NCBI GenBank assembly: GCA_030490835.1
Contig: CM059975.1
Location: forward strand, 58,519,174 to 58,583,173
Direction of reading: 5' to 3'
Source of the DNA: Annona cherimola
Lineage: Eukaryota; Streptophyta; Magnoliopsida; Magnoliales; Annonaceae
DNA length: 64,000 nucleotides
Shown: piece after piece, positions 35,880 through 46,538 of the stretch
Numbering within the stretch: position 1 is the stretch's first letter
How the letters are laid out: every line of letters starts with the position of its first letter
Notes under the pieces: generated by a model
Database searches by the model: none
Told to the model about the DNA's origin: nothing
Seen by the model: only the letters and a program-made list of their open reading frames with translations
Program-made: the position numbers and the translations under genes

Positions 35880-37526
35880 TGTTGGAAACAATGTTCAAAA
35901 TAATCTAAATTGACCAAAGCCTGAGTTTTGATGATTAACAAGAACTTATTTGAATATATAAAGAGTACTAACATGTTTGACAAATGTTTAAGGAAAGCAA
36001 AGAGGTCAAGTTGATCTCCAAGTCGACTTGGACTTCGACTTGGGTGAAGTCGATCCCAAAGTCGACTCAAATATCGACTTGAGAATGAATCCCAAAAGGC
36101 AACAGGTGAAGTCGCAGGTCAAGTCGACTCCACTTGCGACTTGGGAAGTCAAGTCGCAGACGAAGTCGACTCCAGCATCGACTTGGAGTATCCAGAGCTG
36201 AAAAGTGGAAACGAACATAACGAAGTCGCAAACGAAGTCGACTTCAGGTGCGACTTAGGTGAAGTCGCAGGTCAGGTCGACTCCATCCACGACTTGAGAA
36301 GTTCAAATTTTCAAAGATGCTGTTTTCAAGATATTCAAGAGGATTTATCACTCAAGTCCAAGGAATCAAGATGAAAAACAAATGAGTCAACTTCAAAGTT
36401 AAGAATCATGTTCTACATTCAAATCAAGTCTATCAAGCTCAAAGCAAATCTTCAAGCTAGCTTCCAAATGGAGTAAAATCCAAGTCATGAAGACCAAGTG
36501 AGTCCAAAGCAAAGCAAGGAACATACATATATTATGCAAGAACTCAAAGCTTTCAAATGGTTTGCAAGACTCAAGACATTTCAAGAAGATCAAGGCGTTT
36601 CTGCAATAGACCAAGCCAAGTCGCAACCCAAGTCGACTTCAGGATCGACTTGAGTTGAAGTCTGAAAGCCAAGTCGACCCAAGTCTCAGACTTGAGTTTC
36701 TGAAGAACCCAAGTCGCAGGCCAAGTCGACTCCATGTGCGACTTGGAAGCCAAGTCGCAGGCCAAGTCGACTTCATCTTGGACTTGGAGAATAACAGTCA
36801 AATTTTTGAACGTTGGAGTTCATTTATTGCACGCCAACCACTTCTACAACGTTCATATTTTCCTCAATCTATAAAAGGACATTCAAATGAACGTAAGAAA
36901 AGATAAGAGACACTACTCTAAAGATCAAAGAAAGAAAAGAAGTGCAAGAAAGACTTTCAAATACCTTTTCTCCATATTTGAGTGTTTCAAGGGAAGAAAG
37001 AGCTTCAAACTGCAAGTTGCTTCAACAATCATCATTCAAGCTATTTTTGATTTCTTCCTCGAGCTCAACACTGCCTACACAAATCTGTAAAGTGTAGTTT
37101 TTATTCATTTCTTTATTTGGTTGTATAAATCTTGATTTAGCTTGAGTAGCTAAGATCAAGTGTATGCAAAGTAGGGTGTGATTGGAGTGTGACTCATCAC
37201 CTACTTGTGCAAGTGATTGTATATGCCCCCTAGAGCTTTGAATCTAGAAGAGAGCGGTGACTCTAAGTGTATTCTTGGAATACATAGTGGAACCCAAGTC
37301 ACAACGGAGTGTGAGCTTGGAAGAGTGGAGTAGGGAAGGTTTGCCCGAACCACTATAAATCTTGTGTTCTACTTATTTTTACTGCTTTATCTTATTTGCT
37401 CTCCATTCGCTTAAAAAGGGGATTAATTTTTTCAAGGGGTTAAGATCTTTAAGTTTACCAAAGAAATTTTAAAGAACCCAATTCACCCCTCCCCTCTTGG
37501 GTTTAGCCATCAACTCGGGACCAACA
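35880..37526 (+). repeat. 5' LTR of Sirevirus copy 3 (1647 bp)
   Basis: TGTTGG to CCAACA. U3 holds GTCGAC-rich blocks at about 36010-36295 and 36615-36785. An inverted repeat with GAACGTTG/CAACGTTC arms precedes the TATA box. The U3 differs clearly from copies 1 and 2, while the U5 half is nearly the same, so it is a distinct LTR subfamily. Confidence 0.96.
36870..36877 (+). promoter_or_regulatory. TATA box of the copy 3 5' LTR
   Basis: TATAAAAG about 20 bp after the right AACGTTC arm. Confidence 0.75.
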
Positions 37527-37528
37527 AG

Positions 37529-37541
37529 TGGTATCAAAGCA
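37529..37541 (+). other. Primer-binding site of Sirevirus copy 3
   Basis: TGGTATCAAAGCA lies two bases after the 5' LTR, of the initiator-Met type with one change. Confidence 0.88.
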
Positions 37542-37574
37542 GGTCTTTGAGTTTATCAAAGAGATCTTATTGAA

Positions 37575-39356
37575 ATGGCATCCCAATCTACTTCCGTTCC
37601 CGCATTTGCTGAAGGCCAATCCTTTACAAGGCCACCATTGTTTGATGGGAATAATTTTGGATATTGGAAGCTTCGTATGAAGCAACTCATCATGGCTACC
37701 GATATGGACTCTTGGATTGCTATCCAAGATGGAGTAATATTGCCTACCGATGAACGAGCTTCCAAATGGACCGATGAGGAAGTAAGAATAGTGAAGAGCA
37801 ATGCCAAAGCTATGAACTCCTTATTTTGTGCTCTCACTGCCTCCGAGTATGATAGAGTATCCTCTTGCTTAACCGCCAAAGAGATATGGGATACACTAAC
37901 CTCTATCTACGAAGGAACTTCTCAAGTCCAAGGGACGAGAAGGAATATTTTGATTGGAGAACTAGAGAACTTTAGAATGCTAGAAACAGAAAATATTTCT
38001 GAAATGTTTGCTAGATTCTCTAAGATTACTAATGCTTTAAAAGGTCTTGGAAAAGCAATATCTGAATCTGAGCAGGTCATGAAGATTTTAAGAGCTCTAC
38101 CCGAATCATGGACTCCAAAGATCACTGCAATTGAAGAAGCCAAAGACCTCAACACGCTGAAGCTTGAAAACTTAATTAGCTCACTTATGTCACATGAGCT
38201 AATTAAGAAAAGGAATGAAGATCAACACAGGGGCAAAAGAGTAATTGCCTTAAAAGCCGCACAAGACACCGATGACACATCTTCTTCTCAAAATAACGAC
38301 GAGATTGCTCTACTCACAAAACGATTCAGAAAATTTGTGAGGAAAGGCAAAAATTTCAGAAGCTTCAAAGAAAGAACTCCCCAAGAGAAGAAGAAAGAAT
38401 CAACCAAGTGCTACCGATGCGGTGGTTCGGGACATATGCAAGCCCAATGTCCAACTCCCGAAGAAATCAAGGCAAAAGAACAAAGAAAGGATCGAGGGGA
38501 CAATAGAAGATTTCAGAAATATAAAGGAAGAGGCAAGTACGTGAATGACGAGGAATCTACAATGAGTAGCTCCTCAACCGACGAAATCGAAGCGGAAGAA
38601 TGTGCGAGAATTTGCTGTATGGCACAAATCGAGCAAGGAGAACAAAATACCTCAACAAAATGCACAAGCAATGAAGAGGTAAGTTCCAAATTCTCCCTTC
38701 CTAATTCAAGTTATTCTTCCTCTCATGAATGCCTCAAATGTGCTGAATTAGATGAGCTACAAATGGCATATGATTCTTTATATGAAGAAATGAAGAAATT
38801 AGGAAGCAAGTTTACAATCAAGAAAAAACAATGTGATGCAGTAATAATTATAAATGGTAAACTTGCAGAAGAAAATGATTTGCTAAAAAAGGAGAACAAA
38901 TCATTAAATGAATCATTAGCCAAGTTCTCTAATCCAGGAGAAAGCGTCAAAATGTTTTTGAATATGACCTCCCAAACACATAAAAGAGGTCTTGGGTATC
39001 ATACATTTGAGCAAGGAGAAAGTAGCAAATCAAATATGAAATTACTTGAGAAATATCAAACTAAAACTGCATCTATATACAAGCCACAAAAGAAAAATTT
39101 TAAGTGGACTAAAAGACCAATGATTGAACCTTTGTATTCTTGGAGACCTACTCCAAGATTACCTTTGGCTTGTAATTTCTGCAATAAGATGGGTCATAAA
39201 ACTTACAAATGTAATTTTAAGAAACTATATGACCATGGTGCTAAATTAGTTTGGGTTCCAAGAAACACAAGATTTGGGCTTTCAAAGTTAGATCAACTTA
39301 GATTAGATTCTATTACTAACCCAAATGGACCCATAAAATGGGTACCAAAAAGATAA
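37575..39356 (+). CDS. gag: Sirevirus Gag, intact, 593 aa
   Basis: The ATG lies about 50 bp after the LTR and is the first in the leader. Residues 1-250 or so form the copia Gag (UBN2-type) region (GNNFGYWKLRMKQLI; LPESWTPKITAIEEAKDL). A CCHC knuckle CYRCGGSGHMQAQC begins at residue 279. A serine and acidic stretch and a coiled coil (about 391-450, with LLKKENKSLNESL) follow, then a second knuckle CNFCNKMGHKTYKC at 533. Gag builds the virus-like particle and binds element RNA in the cytoplasm. The long C-terminal extension is typical of Sireviruses, whose Gag is known to bind dynein light chain 8. TSQT at 465-468 is a possible site, which is speculative. No frameshift or stop is seen. Codon 368 is followed by a consensus splice donor. 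Confidence 0.95.
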   Translation: MASQSTSVPAFAEGQSFTRPPLFDGNNFGYWKLRMKQLIMATDMDSWIAIQDGVILPTDERASKWTDEEVRIVKSNAKAMNSLFCALTASEYDRVSSCLTAKEIWDTLTSIYEGTSQVQGTRRNILIGELENFRMLETENISEMFARFSKITNALKGLGKAISESEQVMKILRALPESWTPKITAIEEAKDLNTLKLENLISSLMSHELIKKRNEDQHRGKRVIALKAAQDTDDTSSSQNNDEIALLTKRFRKFVRKGKNFRSFKERTPQEKKKESTKCYRCGGSGHMQAQCPTPEEIKAKEQRKDRGDNRRFQKYKGRGKYVNDEESTMSSSSTDEIEAEECARICCMAQIEQGEQNTSTKCTSNEEVSSKFSLPNSSYSSSHECLKCAELDELQMAYDSLYEEMKKLGSKFTIKKKQCDAVIIINGKLAEENDLLKKENKSLNESLAKFSNPGESVKMFLNMTSQTHKRGLGYHTFEQGESSKSNMKLLEKYQTKTASIYKPQKKNFKWTKRPMIEPLYSWRPTPRLPLACNFCNKMGHKTYKCNFKKLYDHGAKLVWVPRNTRFGLSKLDQLRLDSITNPNGPIKWVPKR

Positions 39357-39378
39357 GATTTATTTCCTTATTTTTCAG
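38679..39378 (+). other. Candidate intron joining Gag to Pol in frame
   Basis: The donor GAG/GTAAGT sits after gag codon 368. The acceptor TTATTTTTCAG/ACA sits at the first base of the pol frame. Both are phase 0, so removing these 700 nt fuses Gag (first knuckle kept, coiled coil and second knuckle removed) to protease without a frame change. Copy 2 has GAG/GTATGT after the same codon and the same acceptor (722 nt). Copy 1 keeps the acceptor. No conserved slippery site is seen at the gag stop. This is inferred from sequence only. Confidence 0.6.
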
Positions 39379-42300
39379 ACATGTTTTAAGGCAAAGGCAA
39401 ACAATGAATGGTTCATGGATAGCGGATGTTCAAGGCATATGACCGGTGAAAGAAGTTTGTTTCATAAACTTAAGCCGTGTAATGATGGAATGGTTGCCTT
39501 TGGCAATAATGAAAAAGGTAAAATTAAAGGTAAAAGAAATATACATAGTATTTCAAATGCATGCATGGAAGATGTTTTGTTTGTTGAAGGACTCAAACAC
39601 AATTTAATGAGCATTAGCCAATTATGTGATAAAGGATACAAAGTTGTGTTTGAATCATCTATATGTAATGTATTTGATGGAGAACATATCATGTTTAGTG
39701 GTAAAAGACATGGAAATATTTATCTGGTTTCACTTGATGAATTAGATGGTCAATGTCTAATGGCTATTGATAACGATCCATGGGTTTGGCACAAGAGGCT
39801 TGGACATATAAACATGGGCAACATAAAAACCCTATGGAAAAAGAGTTTGGTAGAAGGATTACCAAGATTGAAATATGACAAAGACAAGATTTGCAAGGCA
39901 TGTCAATTATCAAAACAACCCAAGATGCCTTTCTCTACCAAAAAGGAAATTTCCACCACTAAGCCACTTGAATTGCTACATATGGATCTATACGGGCCAT
40001 CCGACATTCTAACCATTGGTGGAAAGAAATATGTATTTGTCATAGTTGATGATTTTTCAAGATTCACATGGATAATTCTCTTAGCTAGTAAAGATGAAGC
40101 CTTCTCTATGTTTGCAACTTTTGTGAATTTGGTGCAAAATGAAAAACAGAGTACTATTGTGACCATAAGAAGCGATCATGGTGGCGAATTCGAAAACAAA
40201 CGATTCATGGAATTTTGTAATGGGAAAGGAATTCACCACACATTTTCTGCACCAAGAACTCCACAACAAAATGGAGTAGTTGAAAGGAAAAATAGAACTA
40301 TACAAGAGATGGCTAGAACTATGCTAAATGAGAGCAATTTATCCAAGAAATTTTGGGGTGAAGCTGTGAGTACAGCTTGTCATGTTTTGAACCGAGTTAC
40401 CATTCGAGCAATCTTGAAAAAGACCCCATATGAACTATGGAAAGGAAGGAAACCAAATATCTCATATTTTCATGCTTTTGGATGTACATGCTATGTTTTA
40501 AATAATGAAAAAACCAATTTGGGTAAATTAGATACCAAAAGCGATGAGGCTATATTCCTTGGTTATTCTTCAAATAGCAAAGCATATAGAGTATTCAACA
40601 AACGAAATCAAGTTGTAGAAGAATCCATACATGTTGTATTTGATGAAATTAACCAAAGTCCGAGAAAGGAGGATGAACTAAGTGATGCAGATGAGACAAA
40701 AAGCAAAGAACAACCAAAGGAACTCGAGCTCAAGCCAGAAAATCCAGAGGAGGAAGAGGTAAGTGAAGGTAATGACTCTTACAAACCTCCAACTGATTTA
40801 AAGTTCAAAAATGCCCATCCAATTGAACAAGTTATTGGAAACATATATGAAGGAGTAAAAACTAGAAGATCAAAACAAAACGTTTATGGCCAATATGCGT
40901 TTGTATCGAAAATTGAACCAAATACCATTGAACAAGCTCTTAATGATGAACATTGGGTTATTTCAATGCAAGAAGAGCTAAATCAATTCGAAAGAAACAA
41001 TGTATGGCATTTAGTTCCTAGACCAAACAATCATATAGTCATTGGTACAAAATGAGTATTTAGGAACAAATTAGACGAAAGCGGTCTTGTAATTAGAAAC
41101 AAGGCACGATTAGTAGCCAAAGGGTACTCCCAAGAAGAAGGAATTGATTTTGAAGAATCATATGCACCCGTGGCTAGATTAGAAGCCATACGTATCTTAT
41201 TGGCATTCGCTTCACATATGAATTTCAAATTGTTCCAAATGGATGTGAAGAGTGCATTCTTGAATGGCTATTTGAATGAAGAAGTATATGTTGAACAACC
41301 CCCTGGTTTTGAAGATAAGGATCAATCAAAATATGTGTATAAATTGACCAAAGCACTATATGGATTAAAACAAGCTCCAAGAGCTTGGTATGAAAGGTTG
41401 AACAAATTTTTGATTGATCATGAATTTCAAAGAGGGAAAGTTGACACTACTTTGTTCATCAAATATAAAAATAGCAATATTTTAATTGTACAAATTTATG
41501 TAGATGACATAATCTTCGGTGCTACTGACGAAAATCTATGCCAAGAATTTTCTAAGATTATGCAGAATGAATTCGAAATGAGCATGATGGGAGAATTAAA
41601 TTTCTTCCTTGGACTACAAATCAAGCAACAAAGTGAAGGAATATTTCTGAACCAGTCCAAGTATGTCAAAGAGATGCTCAAGAAATTTGGAATGCAGAAT
41701 AGCAAAGGAGCAAACACTCCAATGAGCTCAACAATCAAAATCGACACGGATGAAAACGGTAAAAGTATCGATCAAAAACTTTATAGGAGCATGATAGGAT
41801 CTTTGCTTTATTTAACTGCTTCTAGACCCGATATCTTATTTAGTGTTTGTATGTGCTCTAGATTTCAAGCAAGTCCCAAAGAATCACATCTACTTGTTGT
41901 AAAAAGAATTTTTAAATATTTGATGAAAACTACAAATCTTGGACTATGGTATCCAAAGGGGTCAACCTTTGATCTAATCGGCTATTCGGATGCAGACTTT
42001 GCCGGATATAAAGTAGATAGAAAAAGTACCAGTGGAACTTGTCAATTTCTTGGACATATGCTAGTTTCATGGCATTCAAGAAAACAAACAAGTGTTGCAC
42101 TATCTACTGCGGAAGCCGAATACATAGCCGCCGGTAGTTGTTGTGCCCAATTACTTTGGATGAAACAGCAATTAAAGGATTATGGTATTGATTATGTTGA
42201 TATTCCTATTAGATGTGATAATACAAGTGCAATTTGTTTGACTAAAAATCCTGTATTGCATTCTAGAACCAAACATATTGATGTAAGACATCATTTTATT

Positions 42301-42441
42301 CGTGAACATGTTGAAAATCATGATGTGTGCTTAGAATATGTGAAAACAGAAGACCAAATTGCTGATATCTTTACCAAACCTCTAGCCAAAGATTCATTTT
42401 ATAAGATTAGGAATGATATGGGGATGATAGAGCTTAACTAA
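39379..42441 (+). pseudogene. pol: Sirevirus pol, one nonsense codon (protease, integrase, RT, RNase H)
   Basis: The frame opens just after the acceptor-like CAG, 22 bases past the gag stop and in a different frame. In order: protease DSGCSRHMTG (about 39418), HHCC (WHKRLGHINMGN; CKACQLSKQ), integrase D-D-E (HMDLYGPSD; RSDHGGEF; PQQNGVVERK), RT ([30 protein letters not shown] near 41497) and RNase H ([40 protein letters not shown]). The only lesion is TGA at 41053-41055, where copies 1 and 2 have TGG (Trp). The frame is the same on both sides. Up to about 41030 it is very close to copies 1 and 2 in nucleotides. Beyond that only the protein stays close. Confidence 0.95.
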
Positions 42442-42870
42442 GAAAAATACATAAGAAAATTAAATATGAAAATGTCAAGTCGATGAGTCAAGTCGATGAG
42501 TCAAGTCGACTCCGCCTCCAGGCGAAGTCGACTCCAGAAGGACCGAAGTCGACTTCGCCTAGGGCAAGTCGACTCCGCGCGCGACGTTTCGCATTCGGCC
42601 GACTTCTTTTCTTTTTCTTCTCTCCTCTTTTCTTTCTTCCTCATTTTTCCGGCCTCCCTGCTTTCCTCTTTTCCTCCGGCGATTTCCCTTTCCTCTCCGG
42701 GAATCCTCTTCATCTCCGGCAAACCTCCCAACTCTCTCAAACCGTTTCCTCCATCTCAGTTCTATCTCTCTCCCTCAACTACTCTCTCATTTCTCCTCCA
42801 ATTCTCAAAAATCTCTCAAGTTCTTTCTAGTCTTCATTTTCCTATTCCAAACTCCAAAACTCCCATCTCA
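42442..42870 (+). promoter_or_regulatory. Leader region of the env-position gene: GTCGAC repeats, CT-rich stretch, candidate splice acceptor
   Basis: After pol come four GTCGAC motifs (about 42477-42590) like those in the LTR U3. They are followed by about 240 bp that is almost purely C and T, with runs such as TCTCTCTCCCTC, the look of a plant gene 5' UTR. CCATCTCAG at about 42751-42759 would make a strong 3' splice site. No ATG lies between it and the start codon at 42871. The region could be transcribed from its own promoter or supply a spliced subgenomic RNA; both are inference. The upstream frame is open from 42496, so an N-terminal extension cannot be excluded. Confidence 0.5.
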
Positions 42871-44454
42871 ATGGCCCCGAAGAAAGCCGTCTCCAAACCA
42901 TCAAAAAAGCCTGTGCCTAGACCTCCCACATCTCACACTGAGGAAGAAGTCCCTAGGAGAGCTAGGACACCTGCAAAACGGGTTCGAGAAGAACCCTCAA
43001 CTTCTACGGGTAGAAGGGTTCGGTTCCAAACTTCCACTCACACATCGGAACAAGCTACAAGGTCGGAAAGCCAACCTCATGCCCAAGCTTCACAGAGCAC
43101 ACAATCCGGAACAAGCAAAAGAGGCACTGCGGCTGGGAAAGCTCAAGTATTGAAGATGCCCACTACATACTTCAAAACCGAGCTCCAACATAGCCGTTTC
43201 TACAAAAAATTCTACGAACGGAAGGTATTCATACCCAAGATTATAGATTTCAATTTCTTAAAAGAATATGGATCCGATATAGAAGATCTATTGGATTTTC
43301 AAGGATGGACCAATTTGCTAAAGGAAGACGAAAGGGTCTATCCAGATCTTACTCGAATGTTTTATTATCTTTGGGATGAAGAATATTTTGGAACCTTCGT
43401 AAAAGGAGTTGAAATGGATCTTGGAATCGGGATAGTTGCAGGACCGACTGAAGTAATGAGTCATTTAGGACACATACTTGGAGTCCCATACGAGGATGAG
43501 CCTATCCCAGAAGACCTCACCATGGATCAAATGTATAATCAGCTCACTCGGAGCAACAAGTACCATCCGGGAATCAAATTCCTTCGGTACATGGATTTGT
43601 CACCCAGACTTCGGGTACTAAGGCTTCTCATTGCACACTGCATCTACCCAAAGGGCGGTGGAAGAAATCAATTGAATCCACAGGAAGCTGGGATATTATG
43701 GAAAGTGGCCAACAGGGTCAAAGTGAGCATACCCAAATTATTTCTAGAAGCCTTGGGAAATAGAAAGGACAACCCACGAGGAGTCCTTCCCTATGGCACA
43801 TGGATCACAAAGATTTTGGAATTCTTCAAAGTGGATATTGAAGGCGAGCCTTTCGAAGTGCTCAAATCCACAAATGCCATAAATAAAGCACTAATCCAGA
43901 GAATGAAGATCAATCTGCTTGAACTAAGGCATGAAGCTACAGAAGAAGAGCAAGCAGACAATGCACAAGCTGAGGGGGAGCAACCTCCCGCGGCACCACC
44001 TGCTCAAGAGGAGCCAGCATCTCCCATATCGCACGGATCCTATTCTCCACAAGGGTCCGCTGCAAGAGAACGGGTGCCTCCAACCTCTTCTGAGGAGGTC
44101 ACCCTAAAGGATTTGAAAGATGAAATCATAGCCATGAGGGCTGAAATGGGACAACAAGAAAACCGGATGACAAGTCTTGTCACCGGTGTCCTTAATGCAC
44201 TTGAAGATATGCATTCCCGACAAGATAGAATCGAGCGGGAAATGCGACATATCCGCTATCATCTTGCCTCAGGCCATCATAAAAAGAGACCCATGCCTGA
44301 ACTCGATCCCTCCGAGTCGGGTTCAGTTCATAGAGAGGCAACTCCCGATCATGCTTCTCTTGTTTACTCCTCGGCCCATCATTGTCCCATCAAACCTATT
44401 CTCTATCCCATCTCTCAATTTCAATTTACCAAGTCTTTAGTACTTTTTGAATGA
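42871..44454 (+). CDS. Env-position protein with a putative plant transposon (Transposase_32-like) domain, 527 aa
   Basis: The start MAPKKAVSK has a plant-like context (CA ATG GCC) and is the first ATG after the candidate splice acceptor. Residues 1-95 are basic and rich in Ser, Thr and Pro, with nuclear-signal-like clusters (PAKRVRE; TGRRVRF). Residues 105-350 resemble the plant-specific domain often labelled putative plant transposon protein (GWTNLL; RVYPDLTRMFYYL; FVKGVEMDLG; LGHILGVPYEDE). A Pro/Glu linker and a coiled coil (about 420-470, with MRAEMGQQENRM) follow. I see no transmembrane segment, signal peptide or glycoprotein feature, so calling it an envelope protein is not supported. 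A 652-codon form starting at 42496 would add a hydrophobic stretch, but that part is translated CT-rich leader. Function unknown. Confidence 0.8.
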   Translation: MAPKKAVSKPSKKPVPRPPTSHTEEEVPRRARTPAKRVREEPSTSTGRRVRFQTSTHTSEQATRSESQPHAQASQSTQSGTSKRGTAAGKAQVLKMPTTYFKTELQHSRFYKKFYERKVFIPKIIDFNFLKEYGSDIEDLLDFQGWTNLLKEDERVYPDLTRMFYYLWDEEYFGTFVKGVEMDLGIGIVAGPTEVMSHLGHILGVPYEDEPIPEDLTMDQMYNQLTRSNKYHPGIKFLRYMDLSPRLRVLRLLIAHCIYPKGGGRNQLNPQEAGILWKVANRVKVSIPKLFLEALGNRKDNPRGVLPYGTWITKILEFFKVDIEGEPFEVLKSTNAINKALIQRMKINLLELRHEATEEEQADNAQAEGEQPPAAPPAQEEPASPISHGSYSPQGSAARERVPPTSSEEVTLKDLKDEIIAMRAEMGQQENRMTSLVTGVLNALEDMHSRQDRIEREMRHIRYHLASGHHKKRPMPELDPSESGSVHREATPDHASLVYSSAHHCPIKPILYPISQFQFTKSLVLFE

Positions 44455-44891
44455 TTGACAAAAAGGGGGAGGAAGATAGGTTAGATTTGAGTGTTTTGTT
44501 TTTATTTGAGTATTTTGTTTTTTTGGGTTGGGTAGTTTGTATCTAGGATAATTTCATTTATGCTTCATTGTATTCTGTAATGAAACTTCATATATATATG
44601 AAATGATGTTTGATATGATAATTGGTTTATATATGATTGATACAAAGTTGAATGAATGATATATTTGATCAATGATTACAATACAAAGTACTCTTAATGA
44701 TTAATACTCAATATATGGCTTGTAAGATAATTCAAAGCATACTCTATGCCAAAATGATTAAATGTTCTCAAAACTCTAAATTATATGTTCAACGATACCT
44801 ATATGCTCTGTTTTCTCAAATGAATATGTTTGAAATTTTTGAAAGGTATCAACTCAAATGAAGTTTTGTCAATCATCAAAAAGGGGGAGAT
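44455..44891 (+). other. Non-coding stretch with polypurine tracts, copy 3
   Basis: CAAAAAGGGGGAGGA lies just after the env-position stop, and AAAAAGGGGGAGAT touches the 3' LTR. In copies 1 and 2 the first tract follows pol directly, so the extra gene sits between pol and the tract array. No gene is present between the tracts. Confidence 0.8.
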
Positions 44892-46538
44892 TGTTGGAAA
44901 CAATGTTCAAAATATTCTAAATTGACCAAAGCCTGAGTTTTGATGATTAACAAGAACTTATTTGAATATATAAAGAGTACTAACATGTTTGACAAATGTT
45001 TAAGGAAAGCAAAGAGGTCAAGTCGATCTCCAAGTCGACTTGGACTTCGACTTGGGTGAAGTCGATCCCAAAGTCGACTCAAATATCGACTTGAGAATGA
45101 ATCCCAAAAGGCAACAGGTGAAGTCGCAGGTCAAGTCGACTCCACTTGCGACTTGGGAAGTCAAGTCGCAGACGAAGTCGACTCCAGCATCGACTTGGAG
45201 TATCCAGAGCTGAAAAGTGGAAACGAACATAACGAAGTCGCAAACGAAGTCGACTTCAGGTGCGACTTAGGTGAAGTCGCAGGTCAGGTCGACTCCATCC
45301 ACGACTTGAGAAGTTCAAATTTTCAAAGATGTTGTTTTCAAGATATTCAAGAGGATTTATCACTCAAGTCCAAGGAATCAAGATGAAAAACAAATGAGTC
45401 AACTTCAAAGTTAAGAATCATGTTCTACATTCAAATCAAGTCTATCAAGCTCAAAGCAAATCTTCAAGCTAGCTTCCAAATGGAGTAAAATCCAAGTCAT
45501 GAAGACCAAGTGAGTCCAAAGCAAAGCAAGGAACATACATATATTATGCAAGAACTCAAAGCTTTCAAATGGTTTGCAAGACTCAAGACATTTCAAGAAG
45601 ATCAAGGCGTTTCTGCAATAGACCAAGCCAAGTCGCAACCCAAGTCGACTTCAGGATCGACTTGAGTTGAAGTCTGAAAGCCAAGTCGACCCAAGCCTCA
45701 GACTTGAGTTTCTGAAGAACCCAAGTCGCAGGCCAAGTCGACTCCATGTGCGACTTGGAAGCCAAGTCGCAGGCCAAGTCGACTTCATCTTGGACTTGGA
45801 GAATAACGGTCAAATTTTTGAACGTTGGAGTTCATTTATTGCACGCCAACCACTTCTACAACGTTCATATTTTCCTCAATCTATAAAAGGACATTCAAAT
45901 GAACGTAAGAAAAGATAAGAGACACTACTCTAAAGATCAAAGAAAGAAAAGAAGTGCAAGAAAGACTTTCAAATACCTTTTCTCCATATTTGAGTGTTTC
46001 AAGGGAAGAAAGAGCTTCAAACTGCAAGTTGCTTCAACAATCATCATTCAAGCTATTTTTGATTTCTTCCTCGAGCTCAACACTGCCTACACAAATCTGT
46101 AAAGTGTAGTTTTTATTCATTTCTTTATTTGGTTGTATAAATCTTGATTTAGCTTGAGTAGCTAAGATCAAGTGTATGCAAAGTAGGGTGTGATTGGAGT
46201 GTGACTCATCACCTACTTGTGCAAGTGATTGTATATGCCCCCTAGAGCTTTGAATCTAGAAGAGAGCGGTGACTCTAAGTGTATTCTTGGAATACATAGT
46301 GGAACCCAAGTCACAACGGAGTGTGAGCTTGGAAGAGTGGAGTAGGGAAGGTTTGCCCGAACCACTATAAATCTTGTGTTCTACTTATTTTTACTGCTTT
46401 ATCTTATTTGCTCTCCATTCGCTTAAAAAGGGGATTAATTTTTTCAAGGGGTTAAGATCTTTAAGTTTACCAAAGAAATTTTAAAGAACCCAATTCACCC
46501 CTCCCCTCTTGGGTTTAGCCATCAACTCGGGACCAACA
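44892..46538 (+). repeat. 3' LTR of Sirevirus copy 3 (1647 bp)
   Basis: Same length as the 5' LTR with about five base differences. It has the same GTCGAC blocks, inverted repeat, TATA box and U5. Open frames on both strands across the blocks are duplicates of those in the 5' LTR and are not genes. Confidence 0.96.
45882..45889 (+). promoter_or_regulatory. TATA box of the copy 3 3' LTR
   Basis: TATAAAAG in the same context as in the 5' LTR. Transcription from here would read into S2 and INT2. Confidence 0.7.

Larger units (their letters stand above)
35880..46538 (+). mobile_element. Sirevirus copy 3, near-complete, with an env-position gene
   Basis: 10,659 bp with target duplications GGGTC at 35875-35879 and 46539-46543. 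The LTRs are both 1647 bp and differ at about five positions by eye. It has a primer site, open gag, pol with one nonsense codon, an extra gene between pol and the 3' LTR, and polypurine tracts after that gene. This is the canonical layout of an env-bearing Sirevirus. It is inserted in solo LTR S2. Confidence 0.97.

Noticed and set aside
39340..39360. Minus-one ribosomal frameshift site at the gag stop
   Set aside because: The A-run in copy 3 is not kept in copies 1 and 2 (CCAAAGAG, CCAAGGAG), so no conserved slippery heptamer exists.
39331..39378. Very short intron from GGTACC to TTTTCAG at the gag-pol junction
   Set aside because: It would be under 50 nt, shorter than normal plant introns. 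The donor at 38679 is a better consensus and keeps phase.
42496..42870. N-terminal extension of the env-position protein with a hydrophobic stretch
   Set aside because: The extension is translated GTCGAC repeat and CT-rich leader. The ATG at 42871 has better context and begins the conserved-looking protein, though the longer form is not excluded.
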